Source: Sphaerulina vaccinii
Lineage: Eukaryota > Ascomycota > Dothideomycetes > Mycosphaerellales > Mycosphaerellaceae
Reading direction: 5' to 3'
Assembly (NCBI GenBank): GCA_022570795.1
Contig: JAKUDP010000010.1
Location: 992,001 to 1,056,000, forward strand
Length of the DNA: 64,000 nucleotides
Part shown: positions 56,179 to 64,000 of the stretch, piece by piece
How positions within the stretch are numbered: the stretch's first letter is position 1
Layout: the number at the start of each line of letters is the position of its first letter
Position numbers and translations under genes: made by a program
Notes under the pieces: generated by a model
Seen by the model: the letters and a program-made list of their open reading frames with translations, nothing else
Databases searched by the model: none
What the model was told of the DNA's origin: nothing

Positions 56179-57711
56179 TCATTCCCTCTTAACGGAGCTA
56201 GTGTTATCATCATCCTCTTCGTCACTCCACTCTGCTTCTTCTACTGCTTCTCGTTCATCATCGCTGTTCCACTCGTCCTCCGTTCCAACTGGAGACTCGG
56301 GTGGTTGTGGACATGGTCCTTCACCGCTGATGACATACTTCGAGAGTCGATATCCGTACCTGTTACCGCGGCCTTTGCCTTTCTTATCTAGGTGGCCGAA
56401 CCAACACCACAGCTCCTGCTCTGCGGTGGCGAACCTTCCACGCAGCTCGAATGACTCCAGATGTTGGATCTTTCCAGCGACAGCTGCGAAACATTCGGGC
56501 CAAGAACTTCCATTGATTGTGACCTCTCCAAGTTGGACTTCTTTCAAAGTGGCCGAATGGCGTAACAGGAAGTCTATCAGGTCGTGATTGGAAGCTGTGA
56601 TTGCTGAGATGGAGAATGTCTCTAGATTTGCGAACGTCAAATCTCCAACCACGCCAGCAAGGTCAGGAAAAGCCGAGTCAGGCATCCCAAAAGGCATCTC
56701 CAGCTCTATGCAGCTTAAACGAGGGGCGAAGTTGATGAACCCGGTTATGAACATGCCTGCATCGAATTGTCTGCTTATCTCAACAAGCTCGTCTTCGTCG
56801 ATATTAAGATTGTCGTCCAGATACGGGGTTGCAAGAACCCATTCCAAGACTTCGACATTTCTCAGGAAAGATTCAAGTTCATCTTCGATATCCTGCATGC
56901 AGATATTGTGAGACACCGAGCCTAGACGCAATACTTTTGGGCTGTAACGTGAACGATGCGCCGCGCACACTAGCTCACGCACGCCAAAGGTACCGTTATT
57001 GTAGGTTTCAGGGTCGCCATGAGGAAGCACAAGTCCACTGTGAAAGGTCATATTGTGCTTGGTTGTGCTGACCCGAATAGCATGAGCCATCGTGAAGTGT
57101 ACTTCTTCAAGTTCTGTGCATTTCTCGAACACCTCGCCCAGGCACCTACACATCAACGACTCTGGCTCATCATTGTTGGCACATAGCATCTTCAGGGACT
57201 CATTGATCAGAGTACAGTAGATCCCGAAGCGCACATGGAGCTGCAGCTCTCTCCAATCAGATCCTGGAAACAGTGAAGAAGCTGCCATCATTGCTTCCCT
57301 CAGCGAGCTGGAGTGCGGTGCTCGTCGAGAAATTCGGTCCGCGATAGCCTGCGTCTCGCGCAGTCGATAGTCGAGCTCATTGACATGACCCGGCTTCGCA
57401 TATCCAGGCCAAGCTTTCCACTCGATACCTCTGGCGACCTGCTTCTGCCATTTGGGGTAGGACAGTTGCTCTAGCATCTCGCCTTGAATCCAGAGCACGC
57501 GCGGTTTCTTGCGGAACACAGGGTGGTTCGCAACAGCTCTGGCATCATGCATGCTATCCTGGGTCATGTATGCCAGAATTTCGTCAAACATGTGGCCGTT
57601 GGCTACTTCTTGTACGTATTTGCACGTAAGTCGAAGACTCTTGATCTGGTCGGGGTCACAGTAGCTGCATATTTGGTCGACCAGCTCCGCGGGCAGAGCG
57701 AGGAAAGACAT
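56179..57711 (-). CDS. F-box protein
   Basis: One exon encodes 510 residues from the ATG at 57711. The F-box occupies residues ~3-45 (LALPAELVDQICSYCDPDQI, then SLRLTCKYVQEVA), the part that binds Skp1 in SCF ubiquitin ligases. The rest is a leucine-rich helical region typical of large fungal F-box families (CTELEEVHFTM, VEVLEWVLATP, LETFSISAITASN, LESFELRGRF), with spacing suggesting degenerate leucine-rich repeats. The C-terminus is an acidic tail (DDEREAVEEAEWSDEEDDD). The substrate is unknown. Divergent from the gene at 58006 (294 bases apart) and tail-to-tail with the exonuclease gene, 110 bases between stops. Confidence 0.9.
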   Translation of the reverse strand: MSFLALPAELVDQICSYCDPDQIKSLRLTCKYVQEVANGHMFDEILAYMTQDSMHDARAVANHPVFRKKPRVLWIQGEMLEQLSYPKWQKQVARGIEWKAWPGYAKPGHVNELDYRLRETQAIADRISRRAPHSSSLREAMMAASSLFPGSDWRELQLHVRFGIYCTLINESLKMLCANNDEPESLMCRCLGEVFEKCTELEEVHFTMAHAIRVSTTKHNMTFHSGLVLPHGDPETYNNGTFGVRELVCAAHRSRYSPKVLRLGSVSHNICMQDIEDELESFLRNVEVLEWVLATPYLDDNLNIDEDELVEISRQFDAGMFITGFINFAPRLSCIELEMPFGMPDSAFPDLAGVVGDLTFANLETFSISAITASNHDLIDFLLRHSATLKEVQLGEVTINGSSWPECFAAVAGKIQHLESFELRGRFATAEQELWCWFGHLDKKGKGRGNRYGYRLSKYVISGEGPCPQPPESPVGTEDEWNSDDEREAVEEAEWSDEEDDDNTSSVKRE

Positions 57712-58005
57712 GATGCTGGTGTTGGTCTGTTTCGACTATGAAGATGTTGCAGTGATTCAGACAGGACCGTCCGCCTTATTTGAGAGTCTGATACTGATGG
57801 ACAGGGAAGTCGCGATAACACGCTAGCGGCACGCTAGTTCGCTTCGTTCCGTAGCAACCCTGTCGCCTTCTTTGTTCCTTCGCTCGTGCACCCCACCTAC
57901 CACTGTCGATACTGACTGCGACATCACCATATCTGCAGTGCGCCAATATCAGACCCGTGGAATCGCCGCAGCCTGTCATGGAAGTGGTACTGTTACGGCG
58001 GAGGC
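57712..58005. promoter_or_regulatory. Shared upstream region of F-box gene and its neighbour
   Basis: 294 bases between divergent start codons. No TATA motif is obvious; the two genes must share promoter space. Confidence 0.4.
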
Positions 58006-59706
58006 ATGGAAAGATGCACAAAGCTGCTTGTGCACGCCGGCGCGCCGAGCTCGAGGAAAGAGGATGAAGCATACATTGCGCAGGCTGAAGCATATCTGGC
58101 TTTGGGGGATATTGGCAGAGCGGCAACGACATGCGAGTCGGGAGAGGCTAGGTCTCTGCCAGCGACAGAGAGAAATGTTCCCTTGACTGGAGTCTCGACG
58201 ATTCACGAGGACAGCACGACTGCATCTGTGATCGAGGCGCAACTCCAGTCAAGCGGGCACGTCAACCAGCAAGAGCCGGCAGGATCGCAAAGAACCTCCG
58301 CCAAACGCTCGCGAGTCCCAGACTCATTCGAGTACATTGACGACACGCAGCTGGCCTACGCTGCGCTGGAAAGCCAATTGTTTACATCTTCAGCTGCCAT
58401 AGCTCGATCGGTCCCGGCTCAGCAACGAGTCACGGAGAGTAATGACCGTTTCACAACCAGTGCAGTTGATCCCAGAGCTAGTTTTCATTACCAAGCTGGA
58501 AGTAGTCGCGTGGTATGCACGCCTCGCATTGGTCAGCCCGCGCAGACCACACCGACAACGAGTCCTACGCGACGTGCTGGAAGCGCGCCCGTCAGTCAGT
58601 CCTCGTACATCGCAACGCCACTGCTCGAACGATCGAGGAAGCGCGTGCGGTGGAATTCACCGGCGCGCATCGACTTTCAGCCTGGCGGTCGCATTCGGCA
58701 GCCTGAATGGCACGCTCTCTCGGTAACGACTCCTTCTAGACAGGTGTCTGCTACCATACCTGCCCTCGGTAGAGATGACAACTCTGCTGAAGGAACAATC
58801 GTTAGCGACGAGACGACATCCGAGCTACCGACTTCCTACTCAATCAGCGATCTGGTGTCCAACAGCCGGAGCAATAGTCTTCAGGATCGTACGAGATCCA
58901 ACAGCGATCCTGGGCCTCTTTCACATAGTCTTGAAGACAACACATTCGATCCTCCTTCTGATATCCTTCAGTCACAGACGCACACGATCAGGGCTGAGAG
59001 TCACGTTGCCGGAGTACGTCCATCGCAGCTCGAAGAGATCACTACCAATCATCGCCAGCTGGATGTCGGAGCGATACTGGCACATGTTCACGAACAAGTA
59101 CCACATGTCTCAGCACGAGCATTCGCACATCCCGAGAACGAGAAAGATGTGCGGTCGCCTTACGAACAGCCAAGTACTGATGATGTGGCAGAAGCTGAGC
59201 CAGAGCTTCTCGAGCTTGCCCTCGATATTCACGCGCCACGGCCAAAAGTCTCGGTCAAGCCATTCAAGACATACGTTACCAAAGAATTGCGCAGTCTGCA
59301 CGAGTCATTCGCTGCAAAGTTCCGCCCAGTCATGGTATCACGGAAGATATCTGTCCACGAGAGAGGTCACTGGCTGATTGACTGCTCATCTTGGCGTCCG
59401 ACCAAGAAAATAGCACTTTGGCGACGTTTGGAAACGTGGATTGGCAATGGGAGTGCAGGATGGGGAATATGGTGCACGCGAGGTGCAGACCAGCACCTTG
59501 TGCCAAGAGACAGTCTTGGACAGGCGACGGGCACGGCTGATACCAGAGCGGAATTTCGATTCTTGCGAGTATACTGCTGGGGAGAAGTCGTTGGACACAT
59601 ATATATCTTGTTATACACCGCCAGCGAAGGCAGCGTTAGGAAGCTTGGGCTGACCTGGATTGACTCAAGAGGGGATGTGGTTGTTGATATGAAAGGAAAG
59701 GCTTGA
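58006..59706 (+). CDS. Conserved-looking protein of unknown function
   Basis: One exon encodes 566 residues. The N-terminal three quarters are disordered, Ser/Thr/Arg/Gln rich, with a short helical start (DEAYIAQAEAYLALGDIGRA, tetratricopeptide-like) and a SFEYIDDTQLAYAALESQLF segment. The folded part is the last ~150 residues: KPFKTYVTKELRSLHESFAA, RGHWLIDCSSWRPTKKIALW, a Gly/Trp-rich SAGWGIWCTRG, and LRVYCWGEVVGHIYILLYTA followed by LTWIDSRG. Its high Trp and aromatic content suggests a compact alpha/beta domain, and I have an impression of having seen similar C-termini in Pezizomycotina hypothetical proteins, but I cannot name the family. It is convergent with the aspartic protease gene. 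Confidence 0.75.
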   Translation: MERCTKLLVHAGAPSSRKEDEAYIAQAEAYLALGDIGRAATTCESGEARSLPATERNVPLTGVSTIHEDSTTASVIEAQLQSSGHVNQQEPAGSQRTSAKRSRVPDSFEYIDDTQLAYAALESQLFTSSAAIARSVPAQQRVTESNDRFTTSAVDPRASFHYQAGSSRVVCTPRIGQPAQTTPTTSPTRRAGSAPVSQSSYIATPLLERSRKRVRWNSPARIDFQPGGRIRQPEWHALSVTTPSRQVSATIPALGRDDNSAEGTIVSDETTSELPTSYSISDLVSNSRSNSLQDRTRSNSDPGPLSHSLEDNTFDPPSDILQSQTHTIRAESHVAGVRPSQLEEITTNHRQLDVGAILAHVHEQVPHVSARAFAHPENEKDVRSPYEQPSTDDVAEAEPELLELALDIHAPRPKVSVKPFKTYVTKELRSLHESFAAKFRPVMVSRKISVHERGHWLIDCSSWRPTKKIALWRRLETWIGNGSAGWGIWCTRGADQHLVPRDSLGQATGTADTRAEFRFLRVYCWGEVVGHIYILLYTASEGSVRKLGLTWIDSRGDVVVDMKGKA

Positions 59707-60157
59707 GCATCGACGCTGTTGGAGTGTCTACATCAAGGCAGATAGTACATCTTTGACGCTTGGTTCAAGCCCCCTTGCGGTCAGTATAGCTCAATTTATA
59801 CCCTTTGGAGTAGTCATCGAGCCAACTGGCACAATCTCATAATATACGCTGTAGGCGTACCAATCCTGCAAGTCGGCATTCTGACCTCTTTCACAGGGAT
59901 ATACCACGCGAGGAAAGAAAGCGCGCCCTTGGGACTGCTAAAGGTCTCGCGTCAAAGTTCGCGCGCTCCTTCACTGTTTTTCTCGCATATCAAGGTTAAT
60001 TCGCCTCGAGGTGGAGTGGAACAAAGGTCATGTCAGTCAAGTTTCATTTCAGTCATCTCATCTGAGCTTTTTTGCTCTACTAATTGGTTCCAGACCATCC
60101 ATTGTGAGCCGCTCCCAGTCAAATCCTTTTCCAATGCCCTCCTACCGTACGCTACAC
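59707..60157. other. Intergenic region between convergent genes
   Basis: 451 bases; 3' flanks of both neighbours, with no separate gene or RNA seen. Confidence 0.5.
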
Positions 60158-61381
60158 TTAGGTGCGAGTGGCGAAACCAATGCGAGAGTTGGTGGTGTCG
60201 TAAACAGAGTAGTAGTTCTCCAAGAACTTCTGGCCAATGATGCAGTTGACACCAGAGCTACCACCATCGTTGATCCAAGCGTAGTACTTGCCAGAGCTAA
60301 GGCCGTAGAAGCTGTACTGAGCAGTTGGAACCAAGTACTGTGCTGGAGTAAGAGTGTAGGTAGTTGAGCCAAACTTGATGGCGAAGTTGCCAGTTGGCTT
60401 GGTGGTAAACGAGGCAAGGCCAGAGTTGTTGTCAGTGGAACCACCGGTGGCGGAGAGGAACTTGTTGTAAGCAGAAGTTGGGATGTAGATAAGGGTGGTG
60501 CCGGTGTCGACGATACCGGTGGCGGAGGTAGCGAGAGAAGTCGAGCCATAGGTGAAGCTGGCGATGGAGATACCCCAGTATGGAGATGCAGAGCCCGACG
60601 TCAATCTTGGGAAGTAGGTGAGAGTGCCAGAGTACTTTGAGGTGTCGGTACCACCTAGGGTAAGCTCGCCGTTGGCGTCGTTTGTGTCACTTCCAGACTC
60701 CGGCTTGAAGTAGACGCCAAGGACTTCGGTCGAGATCTTGCCTTGGTTGTAGAGGTTGTCCATGAAAGTTGGGACAGTGTTGGCGTTGGACACAGTGCCC
60801 TGAGTGAGAGCAACAGGTCCAAAGCCGATGATGCCGTCGACGCCATTGAACCCGCTGGATGAAGTTGCAGCACCAATCGACTGAGCAGTCACAGTGAGGC
60901 CGCCGAATGCGACGTTGTCTGTGTACTCGTTGCCAGAGAACGATCCACTGCCGTAGCTGACCTGGACAGTGCCACCAGTGGACTTTCCAGTCGAGGTCTT
61001 CTCGCACGCGCTCTGAGCACCACACCAGGTGTTGGAAGCTGAGATGATGTTAGCGAGGGTGGTTCTTCGATATGCCAAGCTTGACAACTTACAGCCAGTG
61101 TCGACGATCAGACTCCAGGTGTGTCCACCAATGGAGACTGGAGCGACATATGTGACATCCTCATTCGTGACAGTGCCGGAGCTGGCACGTGCAGTGAGTC
61201 CGACACCAGGGCTGTTGATCTTGGAGATCTTAGCCTGACCCTTCTCAACAACGTTCTTGATCGAGGTGAAGGTAGCGACACGCTTCACAGGAAGCTTGAC
61301 GCTCTCCAGTTGAACTGGTGCTGGTGCTGCCGAGACAATGGCTGCCGCAGCAGCCAAAGCCACAGATGTCTTGAAGAACAT
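60158..61381 (-). CDS. Secreted pepsin-like aspartic protease (family A1)
   Basis: Exons (minus) 61381-61093 and 61038-60158 are joined over a 54-base intron, giving 389 residues. A signal peptide (MFFKTSVALAAAAAIVSAAP) and a propeptide with Lys-rich cleavage context (~20-70) precede the mature enzyme. The first catalytic Asp is in SLIVDTGSSNTW, formed across the splice; the flap region is VSYGSGSFSGNEYTD; the second catalytic Asp is in GIVDTGTTLIYIP. The closing IIGQKFLENYYSVYDTTN is typical. It resembles fungal extracellular acid proteases (penicillopepsin/eupenicillopepsin type) that digest external protein at low pH. Both active-site aspartates are intact, so activity is expected. Upstream lie a TATA-like motif and a CCAAT sequence. 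Confidence 0.95.
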   Translation of the reverse strand: MFFKTSVALAAAAAIVSAAPAPVQLESVKLPVKRVATFTSIKNVVEKGQAKISKINSPGVGLTARASSGTVTNEDVTYVAPVSIGGHTWSLIVDTGCKLSSLAYRRTTLANIISASNTWCGAQSACEKTSTGKSTGGTVQVSYGSGSFSGNEYTDNVAFGGLTVTAQSIGAATSSSGFNGVDGIIGFGPVALTQGTVSNANTVPTFMDNLYNQGKISTEVLGVYFKPESGSDTNDANGELTLGGTDTSKYSGTLTYFPRLTSGSASPYWGISIASFTYGSTSLATSATGIVDTGTTLIYIPTSAYNKFLSATGGSTDNNSGLASFTTKPTGNFAIKFGSTTYTLTPAQYLVPTAQYSFYGLSSGKYYAWINDGGSSGVNCIIGQKFLENYYSVYDTTNSRIGFATRT

Positions 61382-63450
61382 GGTGTATGCTGGAAGGAAG
61401 ACTGTGGGAATGATTGGAGGCTGCGTTGACTGGATGATGGATTGGTGTATTGAAGGTACTGGGAGGCCAAGTACTTATACAAGTGGCGACTCCCTACTCC
61501 ACGCCTTTGTCCATAGCGATCATATTTGTCGCATGGCTACATACGGGGCGGGTTCCCTGCAGACGTCTCACACAGTACCAACTGTGACTGGCTGTTCGGA
61601 AGATTCTTGGTAGCTGACCGAAGTGAGGTCGAGCAGATGAGCGCTACCTGATGATACCTGCCATATTGGTGGTTTAGCTCCGCACTCACATCTCGCGTAC
61701 AGTACCTTAGCTTGCCTTAGACGGGATAGTTGCTGGCAGTCCCAAGATAAGCTATTAGTGCGACATAGCGGAGAATTGCAGTCCGTCGTGTCGACCACTG
61801 ACGGAGGTGAGCGCGTAGTTGAGCAGTCACGCACGTCTCGAGACGAGCATTCGTGTGGTGAACCGCGAAGCCGCACTCTGGTAGGTGGCTGTAGATGTGG
61901 TCGATGGTGGCGTGAACGAGACATAGGGACCAGATGGCGTAATGATCTTCCCCAGACGAACAAGCCAGTGAAGCAGCGAAGCCTTGCTAAGAGCCTTTGC
62001 CAGAGGCTTGAGAAGGCTTATCGCTTCACACCATGGAGCGCATATGTCGACATCGGTATACCGACAGGCGCTTGTGCCCTATGAGGAAGGCTGTTGATGA
62101 TGCGATGCAAGCTGTGATAGAAGCTGCCGAGGTTGCATTAGCTTCGCGAAGGCTTGACCTTTGGACAGGTTGATCGACACTTGACACCGGTCCGCGTGGG
62201 CGCTTCAGCCATGGCTGTTCTTCGTGGCTGCGAGCAGGGAGAAGTATTGGTCTTGGTTGTAAGCTTGAATATTGAGCTTACCACTGCTTAGCACGCTTGT
62301 TTATGTTACCTGCCGTTGTGAGGATGCTCCCATGTCAATCATCTGTCCCTCACCAGGCTGTGCGGCACGGAGGACACCTTTGCGAGGTCTAGTGGACCGT
62401 ACCAAAGTACACTTCGGGAAGGAGGTTCATGTGGCCTTGTCTCGGGCTCGTGATAATCCTCCAGCTGCGAACTGATCAACAATATCCCAGTACGACGCTT
62501 GCAAACATGACCCGCCAAGATAAGGTAGATCCCCTTATCTATCAGATTGTTGGCCGCGTGGTTCGCTGGCGACCGTTGATGAAGGCGTGATGCAGCCGGC
62601 AGGTGTGAGAGTACCGTGTTCGCACGATACGAAGTGTTGAGCACATGCTGCATTGGGAAGTATTCGAGAAATGCTGATTCTTCTGATGCATATCAGGACA
62701 CGTAACAGAACTTGGGCATGTGATCAGCATCGGGCGCCTGCGCATGCATTGCAAACGCATTGCAATTTCCAGTTTCCAGCAGATTGTCCTGACTGACGGC
62801 AAAGTCCTTCCATGCCATGAATGCAGTGTCCTGAGATGGTAGAGGCCGAGGTGATGGACGATGTGTAGCGATGGCGCACGGAATCATGCTGTCCTCGCAG
62901 AAGCTCCTCGATCAGAACTGAAACTGAGCGTCCCGGTGCATCGCAGTTCACACGCGTTGCAGATGCCTGGTAGATGTGGTCCTCGTCGGCTCCGTCGGGG
63001 TAGGCAGACGCGACGTGTGTATAGATGGTCGAGAGTGGTCGAATGTATGTTTCGCGCATGCCAAAGAGTTAGCCCGAGACAAGCAACAGGGATAGCGCCA
63101 CCCGCCACCCACCCACGACTTGGCACGAAGTCAGAGAGGACGACGAAAAGGCTCTGATGAGTGTACGGACGGTGAAGAGCTTGTCACAGTCAAAGCCAAT
63201 AGAAGTTAGGAGAGAATGCACTGCAATGATCTATCACAAATGAGTCTGCTCTCTTTCTGCCATGCCAGTCTGGCTCTACTTCTACTTCTACATCTACTAT
63301 CTATCTTCACACACCTTCATCATGATGATCTTCTCGTACACCCGACCCTTCCTCTATTCCTGTCAATGCTATGCCTTCCTCGCTATGCTGTCGCGATGCT
63401 GTGACCTCTCCTATATTCAAATGCTGCCCACCAATGCTCTTCATCCAATC
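61382..63450. other. Gene-free stretch of 2 kb
   Basis: Contains the protease promoter at its left end. The remainder has short overlapping frames without recognisable domains. A C/T-rich segment (63245-63420) abuts the 3' end of the partial gene at the right edge. Confidence 0.5.
61474..61479 (-). promoter_or_regulatory. TATA-like motif of the protease gene
   Basis: On the minus strand TATAAG (within GTATAAGTAC) lies 93-98 bases before the protease ATG, a plausible fungal TATA position. A CCAAT sequence lies between it and the gene at 61441-61445. Recognised by sequence only. Confidence 0.4.
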
Positions 63451-64000
63451 TTAACGCAGAGTTTGACTCCTACCGACTCCTGATCCAAGAGTCTTATGTC
63501 CTTCCGGAGCGCCAACAATATGCGGTACATCTCCTATGTTCCCACTCCCACTGACCTGGCGCGGAAGCTGCGGCGGCTGTTGAGGATGGAGATTACTTTC
63601 ATTTGTATTTAGCCGCCAGGCTGCGGGCGACACCATTCCCGATCGAGGGTCTAAACGTCCACCAGGGGTATTGCTCGCTGTAGGATTGCGAGACTCCTCA
63701 GGAATATCTGCCATGGCCACACCACGTTCCATATCATCAGCCTCGCCATTTGAGCGTCCAAAGAACCGATTGCGATGAATACTAGTCCTCGTCCGGCCAG
63801 AGGCGTCAGTCGACCTTCTTGCAAGACCTCCTGATATGAAGTTGTCCCGGCCACTTGAGCGAGCAGAGTCTTGACTACCAGCTCTTGCAGCCGCCTCTTG
63901 TGAGCTGCGCGCACGAGCTTCCGACCGCTCACGTTCGCGTGAAGCTTCCACAATATCTATTTGTGGCTTGCCAAAATTGCGGTCTTCGTATACATCTCCA
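63451..64000 (-). CDS. C-terminal part of an unknown protein, cut by the window edge
   Basis: The minus-strand frame is open from the right edge (codons complete from 63999) to a TAA at 63451, giving 183 C-terminal residues. It begins GDVYEDRNFGKPQIDIVEAS and continues into a highly charged Arg/Glu/Ala helix-like run (RERERSEARARSSQEAAARA), then a Ser/Arg/Gly-rich disordered tail with FISGGLARRSTDASG and DIPEESRNPTASN. No domain is recognised in this fragment; it looks like the cytoplasmic or disordered tail of a larger protein whose body lies beyond 64000. Confidence 0.65.
   Translation of the reverse strand, partial: GDVYEDRNFGKPQIDIVEASRERERSEARARSSQEAAARAGSQDSARSSGRDNFISGGLARRSTDASGRTRTSIHRNRFFGRSNGEADDMERGVAMADIPEESRNPTASNTPGGRLDPRSGMVSPAAWRLNTNESNLHPQQPPQLPRQVSGSGNIGDVPHIVGAPEGHKTLGSGVGRSQTLR

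Noticed and set aside
59761..59775. GGTTCAAGCCCC, resembling a tRNA T-loop
   Set aside because: No matching A box, acceptor stem or anticodon arm upstream; no cloverleaf can be drawn.

Overview
This is a 64 kb piece of nuclear DNA from a filamentous ascomycete. Genes are interrupted by short introns, mostly 44 to 150 bases, with GT/AG ends and recognisable CTAAC- or CTGAC-type branch sites. Both strands are used, there are no operons, and spacing is compact. The gene content (Rpn7, Prp11/SF3A2, Abd1, Trm7, Rad4, Cdc2, a group II G-alpha, Hem25, GH128, and a secreted NTF2-like protein of a kind I associate with Dothideomycetes) points to Pezizomycotina. Dothideomycetes is my best guess, but it is an inference from protein style and not a proof.

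Layout. 1-12 kb: splicing factor SF3A2 (-), an NTF2-like protein (+), a type II membrane protein (-), two small unnamed genes, the OSCP subunit of mitochondrial ATP synthase (+) and a GFA-type zinc protein (-). 11.8-18 kb: a dense housekeeping block with two divergent pairs, Rpn7/Abd1 and GH18-UBA/Trm7. 19.8-30.7 kb: a secreted NTF2-like protein, an FAD monooxygenase, the nucleotide excision repair protein Rad4 divergent from the CDK Cdc2, a hexose-6-phosphate mutarotase and a GH128 glucanase-like protein. 30.7-37.6 kb is gene-poor; I support only one small gene there. 37.6-42.3 kb: a group II G-alpha subunit and a SET-domain protein separated by a degenerate tandem repeat of about 100 bp. 43.7-50.4 kb: one very large coiled-coil protein whose first exon I could not place and whose reading frame carries an in-frame TGA followed by 51 coding-like codons. 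51-61.4 kb: mitochondrial glycine carrier Hem25, an AMID/FSP1-like oxidoreductase, a 3'-5' exonuclease-like protein, an F-box protein divergent from an unnamed protein, and a secreted pepsin-like protease. 61.4-63.4 kb has no gene I can support, and a C-terminal gene fragment runs off the right edge.

The genes are mostly independent housekeeping functions (mRNA capping and splicing, tRNA modification, proteasome, DNA repair, cell cycle, heme and ATP synthesis), with some secreted or carbohydrate-active proteins mixed in. I see no transposon, rRNA, tRNA, CRISPR, secondary-metabolite core enzyme or prokaryote-like defence system. The most interesting signals are the in-frame TGA in the giant gene, the GH18-UBA fusion, the 100-bp array, and several repeat-bearing insertions in otherwise conserved housekeeping proteins. 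Exon joints were deduced by eye from splice signals and reading frame.
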